A DNA stretch of 64,000 nucleotides from assembly GCA_905193225.1 (NCBI GenBank), contig CAJJNV010000001.1:124001-188000 (forward strand), in the 5' to 3' direction. Positions 1 to 6,941 of the stretch are shown here, in pieces; the stretch's first letter is position 1; each line of letters starts with the position of its first letter. A program made the position numbers and the translations under genes. This DNA is from an uncultured Oscillospiraceae bacterium. GTDB taxonomy: Bacteria > Bacillota > Clostridia > Oscillospirales > Acutalibacteraceae. Under the pieces are notes generated by a model. The model saw only the letters and a list, made by a program, of their open reading frames with translations. It had not been told where the DNA came from and did no database searches.

Positions 1-1
1 A

Positions 2-223
2 AGCGGACGCTTTAATCTTGTTACCGCCAATATTGTGGCCGATGTCATAATGATGTTAAACGAGGATATTCTTAAATTCCTTTCAAAGGACGGAATCTAC
101 ATTATGAGCGGCATAATCGACACCAGAGAAAATGATGTACTTGAAAATCTTGAGGGTAAATTTGAGGTTTTGGAAATTCTGAGAGAGCGCGGCTGGACGG
201 CCATCGCCGCAAAACCGCTATGA
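2..223 (+). CDS. prmA: Ribosomal protein L11 methyltransferase, C-terminal part (5' end outside window)
   Basis: The reading frame is open from the window edge and ends at 223, giving the last 73 residues of a protein. They begin with a stretch reading NLVTANIVADVI, which resembles the NPPY-like 'ANI' motif IV of the class I SAM-dependent methyltransferase PrmA, followed by the usual C-terminal GIIDTRENDV and GWTAIAAK segments. PrmA trimethylates ribosomal protein L11. The stop codon overlaps the next start (ATGA at 220), so the two methyltransferases are translationally coupled. The identification rests on only a quarter of the protein but the motif order fits PrmA well. Confidence 0.85.
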   Translation, partial: SGRFNLVTANIVADVIMMLNEDILKFLSKDGIYIMSGIIDTRENDVLENLEGKFEVLEILRERGWTAIAAKPL

Positions 224-1101
224 CAGATAAAATCACCGACATTTCCGCAGCAGCCGGCGCCGACATTCTCTCGGCCGATAAAACAGGAGTCCCAGCGGCC
301 GACCGTTCTGCTGCCGCCATTCAGGCTCAACCGGCCGACGGTCTGACGACCGTAAAGGAGCAGCAGCTTGGCGGCGGAATGACCGTTTTCACAAACGATA
401 TTCACACCTTCGGCACCGACGCCGTACTGCTTGCAAGCTTTGCGCAGCCGCGGAAAAGCACAAAAGCAGTGGAGCTTGGAACCGGCTGCGGAATAATCTC
501 GCTCATATGGTGCAGAGACGGAAAATGTGCCTCCATCGATGCGATAGACATTCAAAAAGAGGCCTGCGACCTTGTTAACACGGCGGCGGAAAAGCATAAC
601 CTTGCCCGCAAGCTAAAGGTTCACAACGCCGATTTAAACGCCCTTGACGGGGTGCTTCCCGCCGGAGGATTTGACCTTGTGGTTATGAACCCGCCGTACA
701 AATCAAAAAACGACGGTCTGCGCTGTGAGAGAAGGGCAATTGCCGTTGCACGCCATGAAATAATGTGCGATACAAACAGCATTGTTGCCGCCGCAGCAAG
801 GCTTTTGAATACCGGCGGGCGGCTTTGTATGTGTCAGCGGCCGTCGAGGCTTTGCGATTTAATGGTATCTATGAGAAACCACGGTATCGAGCCAAAACGC
901 CTTAGAATGGTCGAACAGCGGCAGGGTGCTTCTCCCAACCTCTTTCTCATAGAGGGTAAAAAGAGAGCAAAGAGCGGAATTATCATCGAAAAGCCTCTTG
1001 TCATCGAGGACGAAAAGGGCGAATTTTCCGAAGAAATCAAGCAAATATACGGCAATTATTACGCAATGAAGGAAGCAAATGCAAGGAAAGGAAGGGTTTA
1101 A
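220..1101 (+). CDS. tRNA1(Val) adenine-N6 methyltransferase-like protein (TrmN6/YabB family)
   Basis: The 293-residue product has a SAM-binding glycine motif (VELGTGCGII, about residue 85) and the NPPY catalytic motif of N6-adenine methyltransferases (VVMNPPYKSK, about residue 150). The family methylates an adenine in tRNA; the Bacillus relative yabB sits directly upstream of rsmI, as here. Residues 1 to about 50 are alanine-rich and low in complexity, an N-terminal extension ahead of the usual QLGGGMTVFTNDIHTFGTDAVLL start of the fold. The start is set by the ATGA overlap with prmA; an internal start near residue 45 cannot be excluded. It is coupled to rsmI by a one-base overlap at 1101. Confidence 0.82.
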   Translation: MTDKITDISAAAGADILSADKTGVPAADRSAAAIQAQPADGLTTVKEQQLGGGMTVFTNDIHTFGTDAVLLASFAQPRKSTKAVELGTGCGIISLIWCRDGKCASIDAIDIQKEACDLVNTAAEKHNLARKLKVHNADLNALDGVLPAGGFDLVVMNPPYKSKNDGLRCERRAIAVARHEIMCDTNSIVAAAARLLNTGGRLCMCQRPSRLCDLMVSMRNHGIEPKRLRMVEQRQGASPNLFLIEGKKRAKSGIIIEKPLVIEDEKGEFSEEIKQIYGNYYAMKEANARKGRV

Positions 1102-1943
1102 TGGCAGGACGGCTTTTTGTGGTGGGCACACCCATCGGTAACTTGTCCGATATGTCGGAAAGGGGACTGGAGACACTCCGCTCGGTGGATTTTATCGCCG
1201 CCGAGGACACAAGGGTAACGGTCAAGCTTTTAAACCGATTCGACATTAAAAAACCGCTGCTGAGCTACTACGAACACAACAAAAAAGGCCACGGCAGGAT
1301 AATTGTTGACAAAATATTAAGCGGCGAGGACTGCGCCATAGTCACCGACGCAGGAATGCCGGCCATTTCCGACCCCGGCGAGGATCTTGTGCGGGAGTGC
1401 CGTAAAGAGGGGATAGAGGTCGTTTCTGTACCCGGACCATCGGCAGTTATAACCGCCCTTGCGGTATCGGGAATGCCAAGCGGAAGGTTTTGTTTTGAAG
1501 GCTTTTTAAGCGTTAATAAAAGCAGCCGCGCAAAGCATCTCGAGCAGCTAAAAAACGAAACCCGCACCATGATTTTTTACGAAGCCCCCCATAAACTCCT
1601 TTCAACCTTAAAAGATATGCTTGCCGTTTTCGGCGACCGCGAGATTGCCCTGTGCCGGGAGCTTACAAAGCTCCACGAACAGATAGAAAATACCGCCCTT
1701 TCGGCCGCAGTGAAATATTATTCCGAAAATGCTCCGAAAGGCGAGTTTGTCATTGTCCTTTCGGGCAGGGAAGAGACCGACGAAAGGCAGGAATATACCC
1801 TTTCCGACGCGCTGAAAATGGCAAGGGACTATATGTCGGACGGAATGTCGGCATCCTCGGCCGCAAAGACCGCCGCCGCAGACACGGGACTTAAAAAGCG
1901 GGATATATATTCCGCGCTTACCGAAGAAAAAGATGGTCCTTAA
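1101..1943 (+). CDS. rsmI: 16S rRNA (cytidine1402-2'-O)-methyltransferase
   Basis: RsmI 2'-O-methylates C1402 in the ribosomal P site using S-adenosylmethionine. The 280-residue product begins with the family signature VVGTPIGNLSDMSERGLETL, followed by AEDTR (residue about 35) and the tetrapyrrole-methylase SAM loops TDAGMPAISDPG (about 85) and VPGPSA (about 110). Full length for the family. It starts one base into the stop of the upstream methyltransferase, GGAAGGGTTTA being the ribosome binding site, and is followed 19 bp later by a small unknown gene. Very secure. Confidence 0.96.
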   Translation: MAGRLFVVGTPIGNLSDMSERGLETLRSVDFIAAEDTRVTVKLLNRFDIKKPLLSYYEHNKKGHGRIIVDKILSGEDCAIVTDAGMPAISDPGEDLVRECRKEGIEVVSVPGPSAVITALAVSGMPSGRFCFEGFLSVNKSSRAKHLEQLKNETRTMIFYEAPHKLLSTLKDMLAVFGDREIALCRELTKLHEQIENTALSAAVKYYSENAPKGEFVIVLSGREETDERQEYTLSDALKMARDYMSDGMSASSAAKTAAADTGLKKRDIYSALTEEKDGP

Positions 1944-1962
1944 TAATCTTTAGGAGAAAAAG

Positions 1963-2268
1963 ATGTTCTTTAAAAGAAAAAAAGACGACACCGAAAAGGT
2001 GCTTAAACGCATAGACGGAAAGCTGATAAAATATGTTTCGTCGAGAGATGAGAATAATGTTGAGGAAATAATCGGACGGGGAGGACGGCTGGTTGTCACC
2101 GATACACAGGTTGCCGTTAACTGCGATGGCAAAGACGTTTTTGTGTGCGACAGAAATAAAGCCTCGGTATCCGAGCTTTTAAGCCTCAACGGAGTGGTCA
2201 TAACCGGTGAAATCGACGGAAAACGTAGGTCGGTGACCGCCTATTATACTTATTACAACAAAAAATAA
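1963..2268 (+). CDS. Small hypothetical protein (101 aa)
   Basis: I do not recognise this family. The product is a basic-then-beta-rich 101-residue protein: MFFKRKKDD start, a central LVVTDTQVAVNCDGKDVFVCD segment of alternating hydrophobic residues, and an ITGEIDGKRRSVTAYY end. No signal peptide or membrane segment is visible. The start is supported by TTAGGAGAAAAAG eight bases upstream, and the gene lies only 19 bp after rsmI in the same orientation, so it is probably the last gene of the prmA-rsmI transcript. The shape suggests a small beta-barrel or PH-like fold, but that is only an impression. Confidence 0.7.
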   Translation: MFFKRKKDDTEKVLKRIDGKLIKYVSSRDENNVEEIIGRGGRLVVTDTQVAVNCDGKDVFVCDRNKASVSELLSLNGVVITGEIDGKRRSVTAYYTYYNKK

Positions 2269-2280
2269 AGCTTTATTAAC

Positions 2281-2342
2281 GCCTTTATCAAACGACCTGC
2301 TGCGGCCGTTATCACTATAGCATTAAACGGGGTCATAAAGGC
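2281..2342 (+). other. Bulged long-range helix in the leader of the pyridoxamine kinase gene
   Basis: Three left-hand segments, GCCTTTAT (2281-2288), GACC (2294-2297) and CCGTT (2306-2310), are complementary in order to one uninterrupted right arm, AACGG-GGTC-ATAAAGGC (2326-2342). This gives 17 pairs with bulges of 5 and 8 bases on the left side only and a 15-base loop. There is no U-tract after it, so it is not an ordinary terminator. It ends 24 bp before the kinase ATG. A structured leader or a processing site are both possible. Confidence 0.4.
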
Positions 2343-2365
2343 AAAAAGAAGGTGGCAAAATCATC

Positions 2366-3214
2366 ATGGAAAGACAAAAAAGAGCCCTTGCCGTACATGA
2401 CATTTCCTGCATCGGAAAATGCTCTCTGACGGCGGCTTTGCCCATAATTTCGGCCGCAGGAGTGGAGACTGCCGTTCTTCCCACAGCCGTGCTTTCCACT
2501 CATACCGGTGGATTCGACGGCTTTACATATCGCGATCTGACCGACGATATTATGCCCATTTCAAATCACTGGCGCAATTTAGGCATAAATTTCGATGCAA
2601 TCTATACCGGCTTTTTAGGCTCCACCCGCCAGGTTGATATTATCATCGAAGTTTTAAACACATTCGGCGAAAAATGTTTAAAAATCGTCGACCCCGCAAT
2701 GGCCGACGACGGAAAAATGTATACCACCTTTGACAGCGGCTTTGCCGATGAAATGAAAAAGCTCTGCAAAAAGGCCGACATTGTCGTTCCCAATGTCACC
2801 GAGGCCTGTTTTTTCCTTAAAAGGAACTATCAAAAGCCGCCCTATAAAAAAGAATATATCGAAGGACTGTTAAGAGATCTTTGCGAGCTTTTCGGCAGCA
2901 AGGTTGTGCTGACAGGTGTGTGTTTTAACGATAGCGAGCTTGGCGCAGCCGTAATCGAAACAAAAAGCGGCGGGATCAGCTATCATTTTCCAAAAAAAAT
3001 ACCGCAAAATTATCCCGGTTCGGGAGATATTTTTGCAAGCGTTTTGACCGCCGCTTTGATGAAAGATTTTTCACTCGAAAAAAGCGCTGAGATTGCCGCA
3101 GAATTTACCGCAAAAGCGGTGGAGGCTACATTTTGTGCCAAGACCGAACCGCGATACGGTTTAAACTTTGAAGGGCAGATTCCCTGGCTTATAAAAACAT
3201 TGGGGCTTATGTGA
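2366..3214 (+). CDS. pdxY: Pyridoxamine/pyridoxal kinase, PfkB family
   Basis: The enzyme phosphorylates pyridoxamine or pyridoxal to the PLP-pathway phosphate form. The 282-residue product opens with LAVHDISCIGKCSLTAALPI, characteristic of the PdxY/PdxK branch, continues with LPTAVLSTHTGGF (substrate lid), IVDPAMADDGKMY, and has the ATP/anion-hole motif near the end in the form NYPGSGDIFASVL (about residue 215), where GSGD holds the catalytic aspartate. Length is normal. A ribosome binding site AGAAGGTGG precedes the ATG. The branch of the PfkB family is clear; which vitamer is preferred is not. Confidence 0.88.
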   Translation: MERQKRALAVHDISCIGKCSLTAALPIISAAGVETAVLPTAVLSTHTGGFDGFTYRDLTDDIMPISNHWRNLGINFDAIYTGFLGSTRQVDIIIEVLNTFGEKCLKIVDPAMADDGKMYTTFDSGFADEMKKLCKKADIVVPNVTEACFFLKRNYQKPPYKKEYIEGLLRDLCELFGSKVVLTGVCFNDSELGAAVIETKSGGISYHFPKKIPQNYPGSGDIFASVLTAALMKDFSLEKSAEIAAEFTAKAVEATFCAKTEPRYGLNFEGQIPWLIKTLGLM

Positions 3215-3266
3215 TTTTACGGCTTTTGTGCTTGCGATTGCATTATTATATAATTTCAAAAGCGGT

Positions 3267-3464
3267 TTATAAACGTGATTTAATTTCAGGATTTTGTTCC
3301 TGCTCCGCTTTGCCGAAAGCTTGCCCGACCGACCGATTTGCCCGTTTTTTTATGAAATAGGGACAGCCAAAACCGCTTGAATTGGTTATTATCTCGCAGG
3401 CCGATAGGGAACAGTAGCCGTTTTTGCGATGCTTGCAGTTAAGATTGCAGGGTATTATCGTCAT
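3267..3464 (-). CDS. Small cysteine-rich protein (65 aa)
   Basis: The product carries PCNLNCKHRKNGYC and later SACEI and GFGCPYF, a spacing of cysteines typical of short Clostridial proteins often mis-annotated as 'hydroxymyristoyl-ACP dehydratase'; the function is unknown and a metal site is an inference. I chose the ATG at 3464 because GGTGATT precedes it at good spacing; an ATG seven codons upstream has a weaker site. The C-terminal 25 residues are hydrophilic and contain no cysteine. The gene is divergent from the DUF6873-like gene at 3597 and converges on the kinase gene. Confidence 0.6.
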   Translation of the reverse strand: MTIIPCNLNCKHRKNGYCSLSACEIITNSSGFGCPYFIKKRANRSVGQAFGKAEQEQNPEIKSRL

Positions 3465-3596
3465 TTTAATCACCAAAAACATCATTACCTGCTTTTGCCG
3501 GTTTTATTCCTTATTGCTTATTTAAGTATTTATTTCCATAAGCAACCGATGTTTGACGGCCGATTACTTATAAAAATAAAAAAGGATGTGCGACAG

Positions 3597-4322
3597 ATGA
3601 ACAATACCCGCCAAAAAATCGCCCTGATCGCACCTAAAACAGGACTTGAAGATTTTTTAAAAAAACACGGTGTATCGGAAATCGTCCATACCGAGAAAAA
3701 CCCGTTTTTACAGCAATTTTTGGCGTATCATCCCGATATGATTGTGTGTTTTGTCGGGCAAAATAACGTGATACTGCACAGTTCTCAACAATCAATGGCG
3801 AAAATGTTGAAAACTCGGGCAAAAGGGCTGTCATTGTACATTTCCGATCAGCCCGATCGCCCCGATTATCCCTTTGACATTGCCCTTAATGCCGTAACCT
3901 TTGGCAAAAAGATTTTCGGATATAAAAACCGCCTTAGTCTGCAAATTTCTGATTTAGCAAAAAGCAAAGGCTATGAAATTATCGACTGCAAGCAAGGCTA
4001 TACCCACTGCTCGATTTTGAAAATTTCAGAAAACGCCGCAATAACAGGGGACAAGGGGCTGTATAATAAGCTTATGTCAAACGGAATAGATGCATTGCAG
4101 GTTAACAACAGCGAAATCAAACTTGAAGGATACAGCTACGGATTTATCGGTGGCTGCGGTTTAATGATAACTGAACACACGCTCGCGCTCAACGGCTCAC
4201 TTAAAAAATGTTCTTTCGGCAATGAAATGCAGGCATTTTGCGAAAAACACGGTGTAGAAATAGTGGAGGCATCTGAAAATCAGCTTACCGACATTGGCGG
4301 AGGATTTATCCTAACGGTATGA
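3597..4322 (+). CDS. DUF6873-like protein, predicted GME (amidinotransferase-type) fold
   Basis: The 241-residue product resembles a Clostridial family annotated DUF6873 with a GME (guanidino-group-modifying enzyme) fold. Visible landmarks are IALIAPKTGLEDFLKKHG at the start, a central HCSILKISENAAITGDKGLY block (about residue 140) and the paired glycine signature YGFIGGCGLMI (about 180), then DIGGGFI at the C-terminus. No catalytic function is known to me. The ATG at 3597 follows AAAAAGGATGTG; an open frame continues 56 codons upstream, but that extension would overlap the divergent Cys-rich gene and has no ribosome binding site. Family assignment is from memory of its motifs only. Confidence 0.6.
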   Translation: MNNTRQKIALIAPKTGLEDFLKKHGVSEIVHTEKNPFLQQFLAYHPDMIVCFVGQNNVILHSSQQSMAKMLKTRAKGLSLYISDQPDRPDYPFDIALNAVTFGKKIFGYKNRLSLQISDLAKSKGYEIIDCKQGYTHCSILKISENAAITGDKGLYNKLMSNGIDALQVNNSEIKLEGYSYGFIGGCGLMITEHTLALNGSLKKCSFGNEMQAFCEKHGVEIVEASENQLTDIGGGFILTV

Positions 4323-4566
4323 TTAACTATATAGCTTTAGCCGTTAAATCTTCAACACCGAAAAAATCCCGATACGCCCGTAAAAGGGATAATACAAACC
4401 CGCCACCTGCATTTTGCTAATGGATAAAACGGACAGCGGAAAAACCAACAAAACAGATAATCTGCAATTACTATAGGAATATTTAAATAAAACCCCGGGG
4501 AACAGGATGCAAAACAAAATAACCTGCGACCTGAAAACAAAAATTATCATCTGAAAAAATCAAAGA

Positions 4567-4596
4567 AATTATACAAAATGGATATTTTGTATAATT
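4567..4596. repeat. Perfect 13-bp inverted repeat with 4-base loop
   Basis: AATTATACAAAAT (4567-4579) and ATTTTGTATAATT (4584-4596) are perfect inverted copies around GGAT. No U-tract follows; the next bases are CGGGGG. The stem is almost purely A/T, so an operator or recombination-type site is as likely as an RNA hairpin. Confidence 0.8.
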
Positions 4597-4626
4597 CGGG
4601 GGAGTTGGAAAGGCCGTTTGTGCCGA

Positions 4627-4691
4627 AAAAGCCTCTGTATATTCTAATATTGATCATTAAAAGCCTCTGTATATTCTAATATTGATCATTA
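4627..4691. repeat. Tandem 32-bp direct duplication
   Basis: The 32-bp unit that begins AAAAGCCTCTGTATATTC and ends ATTGATCATT occurs at 4627-4658 and again, without a mismatch, at 4659-4690. The exact identity points to a recent duplication. The unit contains TGATCA and an AT-rich core. It lies about 300 bp before the recombinase start. Confidence 0.9.
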
Positions 4692-4836
4692 GCGATACAG
4701 GCTTTTGCGAGATCAGTTTTTCATTGCACTTTTTTATTGACGCTTTTTTTCTGCTGCTTATGCATTTTTCTTTAACAGATTTTTAATCATACTTTTTTCT
4801 GCATTTCTTTGATCTGCTTTCCCTTATACCTTTTAT

Positions 4837-4865
4837 TTTACTTTTTTCTCTTTTTGTGATAAAAT
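4837..4865 (+). promoter_or_regulatory. Candidate promoter for the recombinase gene
   Basis: TTTACT (4837-4842), 17-bp spacer, TAAAAT (4860-4865). The -35 matches only four of six positions, so this is moderate support. The predicted start lies about 120 bp before the TTG start of the gene. Confidence 0.4.
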
Positions 4866-4993
4866 ACAATCTACCGGCCGAATAATCCTCTTTTCCCAAA
4901 AACGCCCGTTTAACAGAAAAAACATTTTCGACCCTTACTCTGTTTTTAAAATTTCTATCGTCTCCAGAAGCCCGTTTTGAAAGGTGTGATTTT

Positions 4994-5989
4994 TTGAATC
5001 AAAAGCTCGATTTTGAAATGAAGCATACTTCGCCCATAATTCGCGATTATCTCAATTATATGTCGGTCGTCAAAGGAAAATCCAAGCTGACCGTTCAGGA
5101 GTATTATACCGATCTGAGAACCTTTTTCAGGTTCTATAAAATGCATAACGGACTGTGTGACGGTGCTGAATTTGACAAAATTCCCGTTGACGACATCGGC
5201 ATTGATCTTATTAAGTCGGTAACCCTGTCGGACGTTTACGAATTTATGAGCTTTTGCATCGACGAACGCCATAACAACGCCTCCACCAGAGCCCGCAAAT
5301 CCTCATCTTTGCGCACCTTTTTCAAATATTTGAAAAATAAAGCAAATCTTATTGATGAAAATCCCATTGAGCTTCTTGATACCCCCAAAACAAAAAAATC
5401 CCTTCCTAAATACCTTTCTTTGGAAGAGTCTGTAAAACTGCTGCAATCGGTGGACGGTCCCAATCGTCAGCGTGATTATTGCATTTTGACATTATTTTTG
5501 AATTGCGGAATGCGCCTTTCGGAGCTTTGCGGCATCAATTTCAGCGATATACGTGACGAAAACACCCTTAAAATAACCGGAAAAGGCAACAAAGAACGGA
5601 TTGTTTACCTAAATGAAGCTTGCGTTGAGGCCATTAAAGCCTATCTTGAGGTGCGTCCTCACGACGGAGTTAAAGAAAAAAACGCCCTGTTTATCAGCCG
5701 AAACGGAAATCGGATTTCAAACAAGACGGTTCAACATATTGTTTATAAAAATCTTGAAAAAGCAGGGTTTTCGGGCAGAGGGCTGTCGGTTCATAAGCTG
5801 CGCCACACCGCCGCTACGCTTATGTATCAGCACGGCGGCGTTGACATCAGGGTACTCAAGGACGTCCTGGGGCACGAAAATCTCAACACCACCGAAATAT
5901 ATACTCATCTTTCGGGCAAGGAGCTTAAAAACGCTTCAGAGGCCAATCCCCTGCACAACATTAAACCGCCCAAAACCACCGACGGTTAA
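4994..5989 (+). CDS. Tyrosine recombinase, XerC/XerD type
   Basis: The 331-residue product has the N-terminal SAM-like core-binding domain (IIRDYLNYMSVVKGKSKLTV) and a C-terminal catalytic domain with all tyrosine-recombinase residues: Arg in LNCGMRLSELCG, Lys in TGKGNKERIVYL, HKLRH, the second His in LGHENLNTTEIYTH, and Tyr in EIYTHLS. It starts at TTG, supported by AAAGGTGTGA seven bases upstream; the first in-frame ATG is eight codons later. It may be XerC, pairing with the XerD-like protein at 48362-49255, or a separate site-specific recombinase; its isolation next to an AT-rich repeat-bearing gap leaves both open. A terminator follows at 6083. Confidence 0.88.
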   Translation: MNQKLDFEMKHTSPIIRDYLNYMSVVKGKSKLTVQEYYTDLRTFFRFYKMHNGLCDGAEFDKIPVDDIGIDLIKSVTLSDVYEFMSFCIDERHNNASTRARKSSSLRTFFKYLKNKANLIDENPIELLDTPKTKKSLPKYLSLEESVKLLQSVDGPNRQRDYCILTLFLNCGMRLSELCGINFSDIRDENTLKITGKGNKERIVYLNEACVEAIKAYLEVRPHDGVKEKNALFISRNGNRISNKTVQHIVYKNLEKAGFSGRGLSVHKLRHTAATLMYQHGGVDIRVLKDVLGHENLNTTEIYTHLSGKELKNASEANPLHNIKPPKTTDG

Positions 5990-6082
5990 CCGCATATCAT
6001 GTGTTGTTCCGTGTGATGTGTACGGTATGTTTTATGTGAAAAGGCGCTCGGCCGAAAATCGCCCGTTTAAGTCTGATTTAAG

Positions 6083-6135
6083 AAAAACAGGACTTTAAGC
6101 ACCCATTTATTAAAGTGCTTTAAGCCCTGTTTTTA
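6083..6135. terminator. Bidirectional terminator between recombinase gene and 6133 gene
   Basis: Inverted arms run from AAAAACAG plus CTTTAAGCAC (6083-6102) to GTGCTTTAAG plus CCTGTTTTT (6115-6135), with one internal mismatch and a 12-base loop. T-rich ends are present on both strands, fitting the convergent genes. Confidence 0.85.
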
Positions 6136-6405
6136 TTTTGCTTCTTCTTTATCCTCAAGCACCTTGTCGCCGTAAAGGTTAAAGCGGAACAAAAAGCTGT
6201 CGTCCTCGGGGTTTGTGCAAACAATCTCGGCCTCGTCGATCTTACCGCCTTCGATTATCTCGGTAAGTCCGATGAGCTGGCAAAGCTTGCTTTTGAGGTT
6301 GAGCTTATCCCCTTCCGATGTTACGAGAAACACGTCGCCTTTGCAAAGGTCGATTGCCTGAAGGAACTTTTTGAAGTCTATTTTGTGCAAACTCACAGCA
6401 CCCAT
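6133..6405 (-). CDS. Conserved small protein of unknown function (90 aa)
   Basis: This acidic 90-residue protein reads FKKFLQAIDLCKGDVFLVTS, GDKLNLKSKLCQLIGLTE and FLFRFNLYGDKV. I recognise the pattern as a small protein found widely in Clostridia, sometimes given the unsupported name 'polyA polymerase', but no function is established that I know of. No membrane segment or signal peptide is present. The start is very well supported by AAAAAGGAGGTGAAAAT just upstream, and a strong promoter (6431-6459) drives it divergently from the tryptophan T-box promoter. It appears to be monocistronic. Confidence 0.8.
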   Translation of the reverse strand: MGAVSLHKIDFKKFLQAIDLCKGDVFLVTSEGDKLNLKSKLCQLIGLTEIIEGGKIDEAEIVCTNPEDDSFLFRFNLYGDKVLEDKEEAK

Positions 6406-6430
6406 ATTTTCACCTCCTTTTTACGACTTT

Positions 6431-6459
6431 AATTTATCACATTATATTCTTTCTGTCAA
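6431..6459 (-). promoter_or_regulatory. Promoter of the 6133-6405 gene
   Basis: On the minus strand TTGACA (6459-6454), 17-bp spacer, TAAATT (6436-6431), with a TG one base before the -10. It lies 26 bp upstream of the ATG. Confidence 0.75.
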
Positions 6460-6510
6460 TACAATGATTATAAAAATAACGGGAATTTTAAATTTTTTTA
6501 AAAAACCCTC

Positions 6511-6539
6511 TTGACAAATCGAATAGTGTGTGCTAAAGT
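6511..6539 (+). promoter_or_regulatory. Promoter of the trpXYZ T-box transcript
   Basis: TTGACA (6511-6516), 17-bp spacer, TAAAGT (6534-6539) with TGC directly before it, an extended -10. Transcription would begin near 6546, giving a leader of about 395 bases before trpX. Confidence 0.85.
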
Positions 6540-6545
6540 GAAGAA

Positions 6546-6823
6546 AAATTAAACAAACCCCTTAAACCTGTGATTAAGAGGAGTAACCGATACAAAGCGT
6601 TTTAAGAGAGTCGAAGGCGGTGAGATTTCGGCAGCGGCGGTAGCGGTGAATGGACTTATGAGGGCAAGCTGACCCGATATAATCGGTGTAGGTGCGACGG
6701 GTGCGACCGTTACATCGCAAGGCGTATGAAGTACGCTGACGAGAGCGCAAAGCAATTTGCGAATTTGGGTGGTACCGCAGGTTAGATGTCCTGTCCCATT
6801 GTTACTATGTGGGGCGGGTTTTT
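6546..6823 (+). ncRNA. Tryptophan-specific T-box riboswitch with leader terminator
   Basis: The conserved T-box core GGGTGGTACCGCAG lies at 6767-6780. In the Stem I region GGTGAA is followed by TGG at 6651-6653, in the usual GAA-specifier context, so the specifier codon is UGG (Trp). After the T-box comes a terminator whose arms are CCTGTCCCAT (from 6790) and ATGTGGGGCGGG, then TTTTT ending at 6823. T-box RNAs bind the cognate uncharged tRNA and switch to the antiterminator. The Trp specifier agrees with the TrpXYZ-type transporter downstream. The base after TGG in the T-box bulge is T, able to pair with A or, by wobble, G as tRNA discriminator. Confidence 0.93.
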
Positions 6824-6857
6824 AATTATATTTAAAAGTTTTAAAGGAGTGGTTTTA

Positions 6858-6896
6858 ATGAAACTTTTATCAAAACGATGGTGCGGTCTCTTTTAA
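6858..6896 (+). CDS. Candidate 12-residue leader peptide with one Trp codon
   Basis: ATG at 6858 opens a short frame coding MKLLSKRWCGLF and ending in TAA at 6894-6896. It has a better ribosome binding site (AAAGGAG at 6843-6849, eight bases away) than many full genes here. It sits between the T-box terminator and trpX. The Trp codon is number 8 (6879-6881). Its last two sense codons and stop, CTCTTTTAA, are complementary to the trpX ribosome binding region. A precedent for T-box plus leader-peptide control is the Bacillus subtilis rtpA leader. That this ORF is translated is an inference from its signals. Confidence 0.55.
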   Translation: MKLLSKRWCGLF

Positions 6897-6931
6897 AAAA
6901 ATCAATATAAACTAAAAAATAATTAAAAGAG
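6888..6931 (+). promoter_or_regulatory. Stem predicted to sequester the trpX Shine-Dalgarno
   Basis: CTCTTTTAA (6888-6896) is a perfect complement of TTAAAAGAG (6923-6931), which contains the trpX ribosome binding site AAGAGG. Two G-U pairs could extend it. The left arm is the 3' end of the candidate leader peptide frame, so a ribosome on the Trp codon would cover it and free the trpX site. The loop is 26 bases and A-rich. Confidence 0.55.
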
Positions 6932-6941
6932 GTAATTAAAA

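Larger units (their letters stand above)
4323..4993. other. AT-rich intergenic gap of 671 bp
   Basis: No convincing gene lies here. Two overlapping minus-strand open frames near 4344-4550 share the same DNA in different frames and have no ribosome binding site. The gap holds a perfect 13-bp inverted repeat (4567-4596), a tandem 32-bp duplication (4627-4690), a long pyrimidine-rich plus strand from about 4720 to 4855, and a candidate promoter for the recombinase gene at 4837-4865. Base composition is clearly lower in GC than the flanking genes. Confidence 0.7.

Noticed and set aside
3429..3596. 56-codon extension of the DUF6873-like gene
   Set aside because: Overlaps the divergent Cys-rich gene and its start region, and the ATG at 3597 has the ribosome binding site.
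4344..4550. Two overlapping minus-strand frames of 62-68 codons in the AT-rich gap
   Set aside because: Both read the same DNA in different frames, lack ribosome binding sites and match nothing I recognise.
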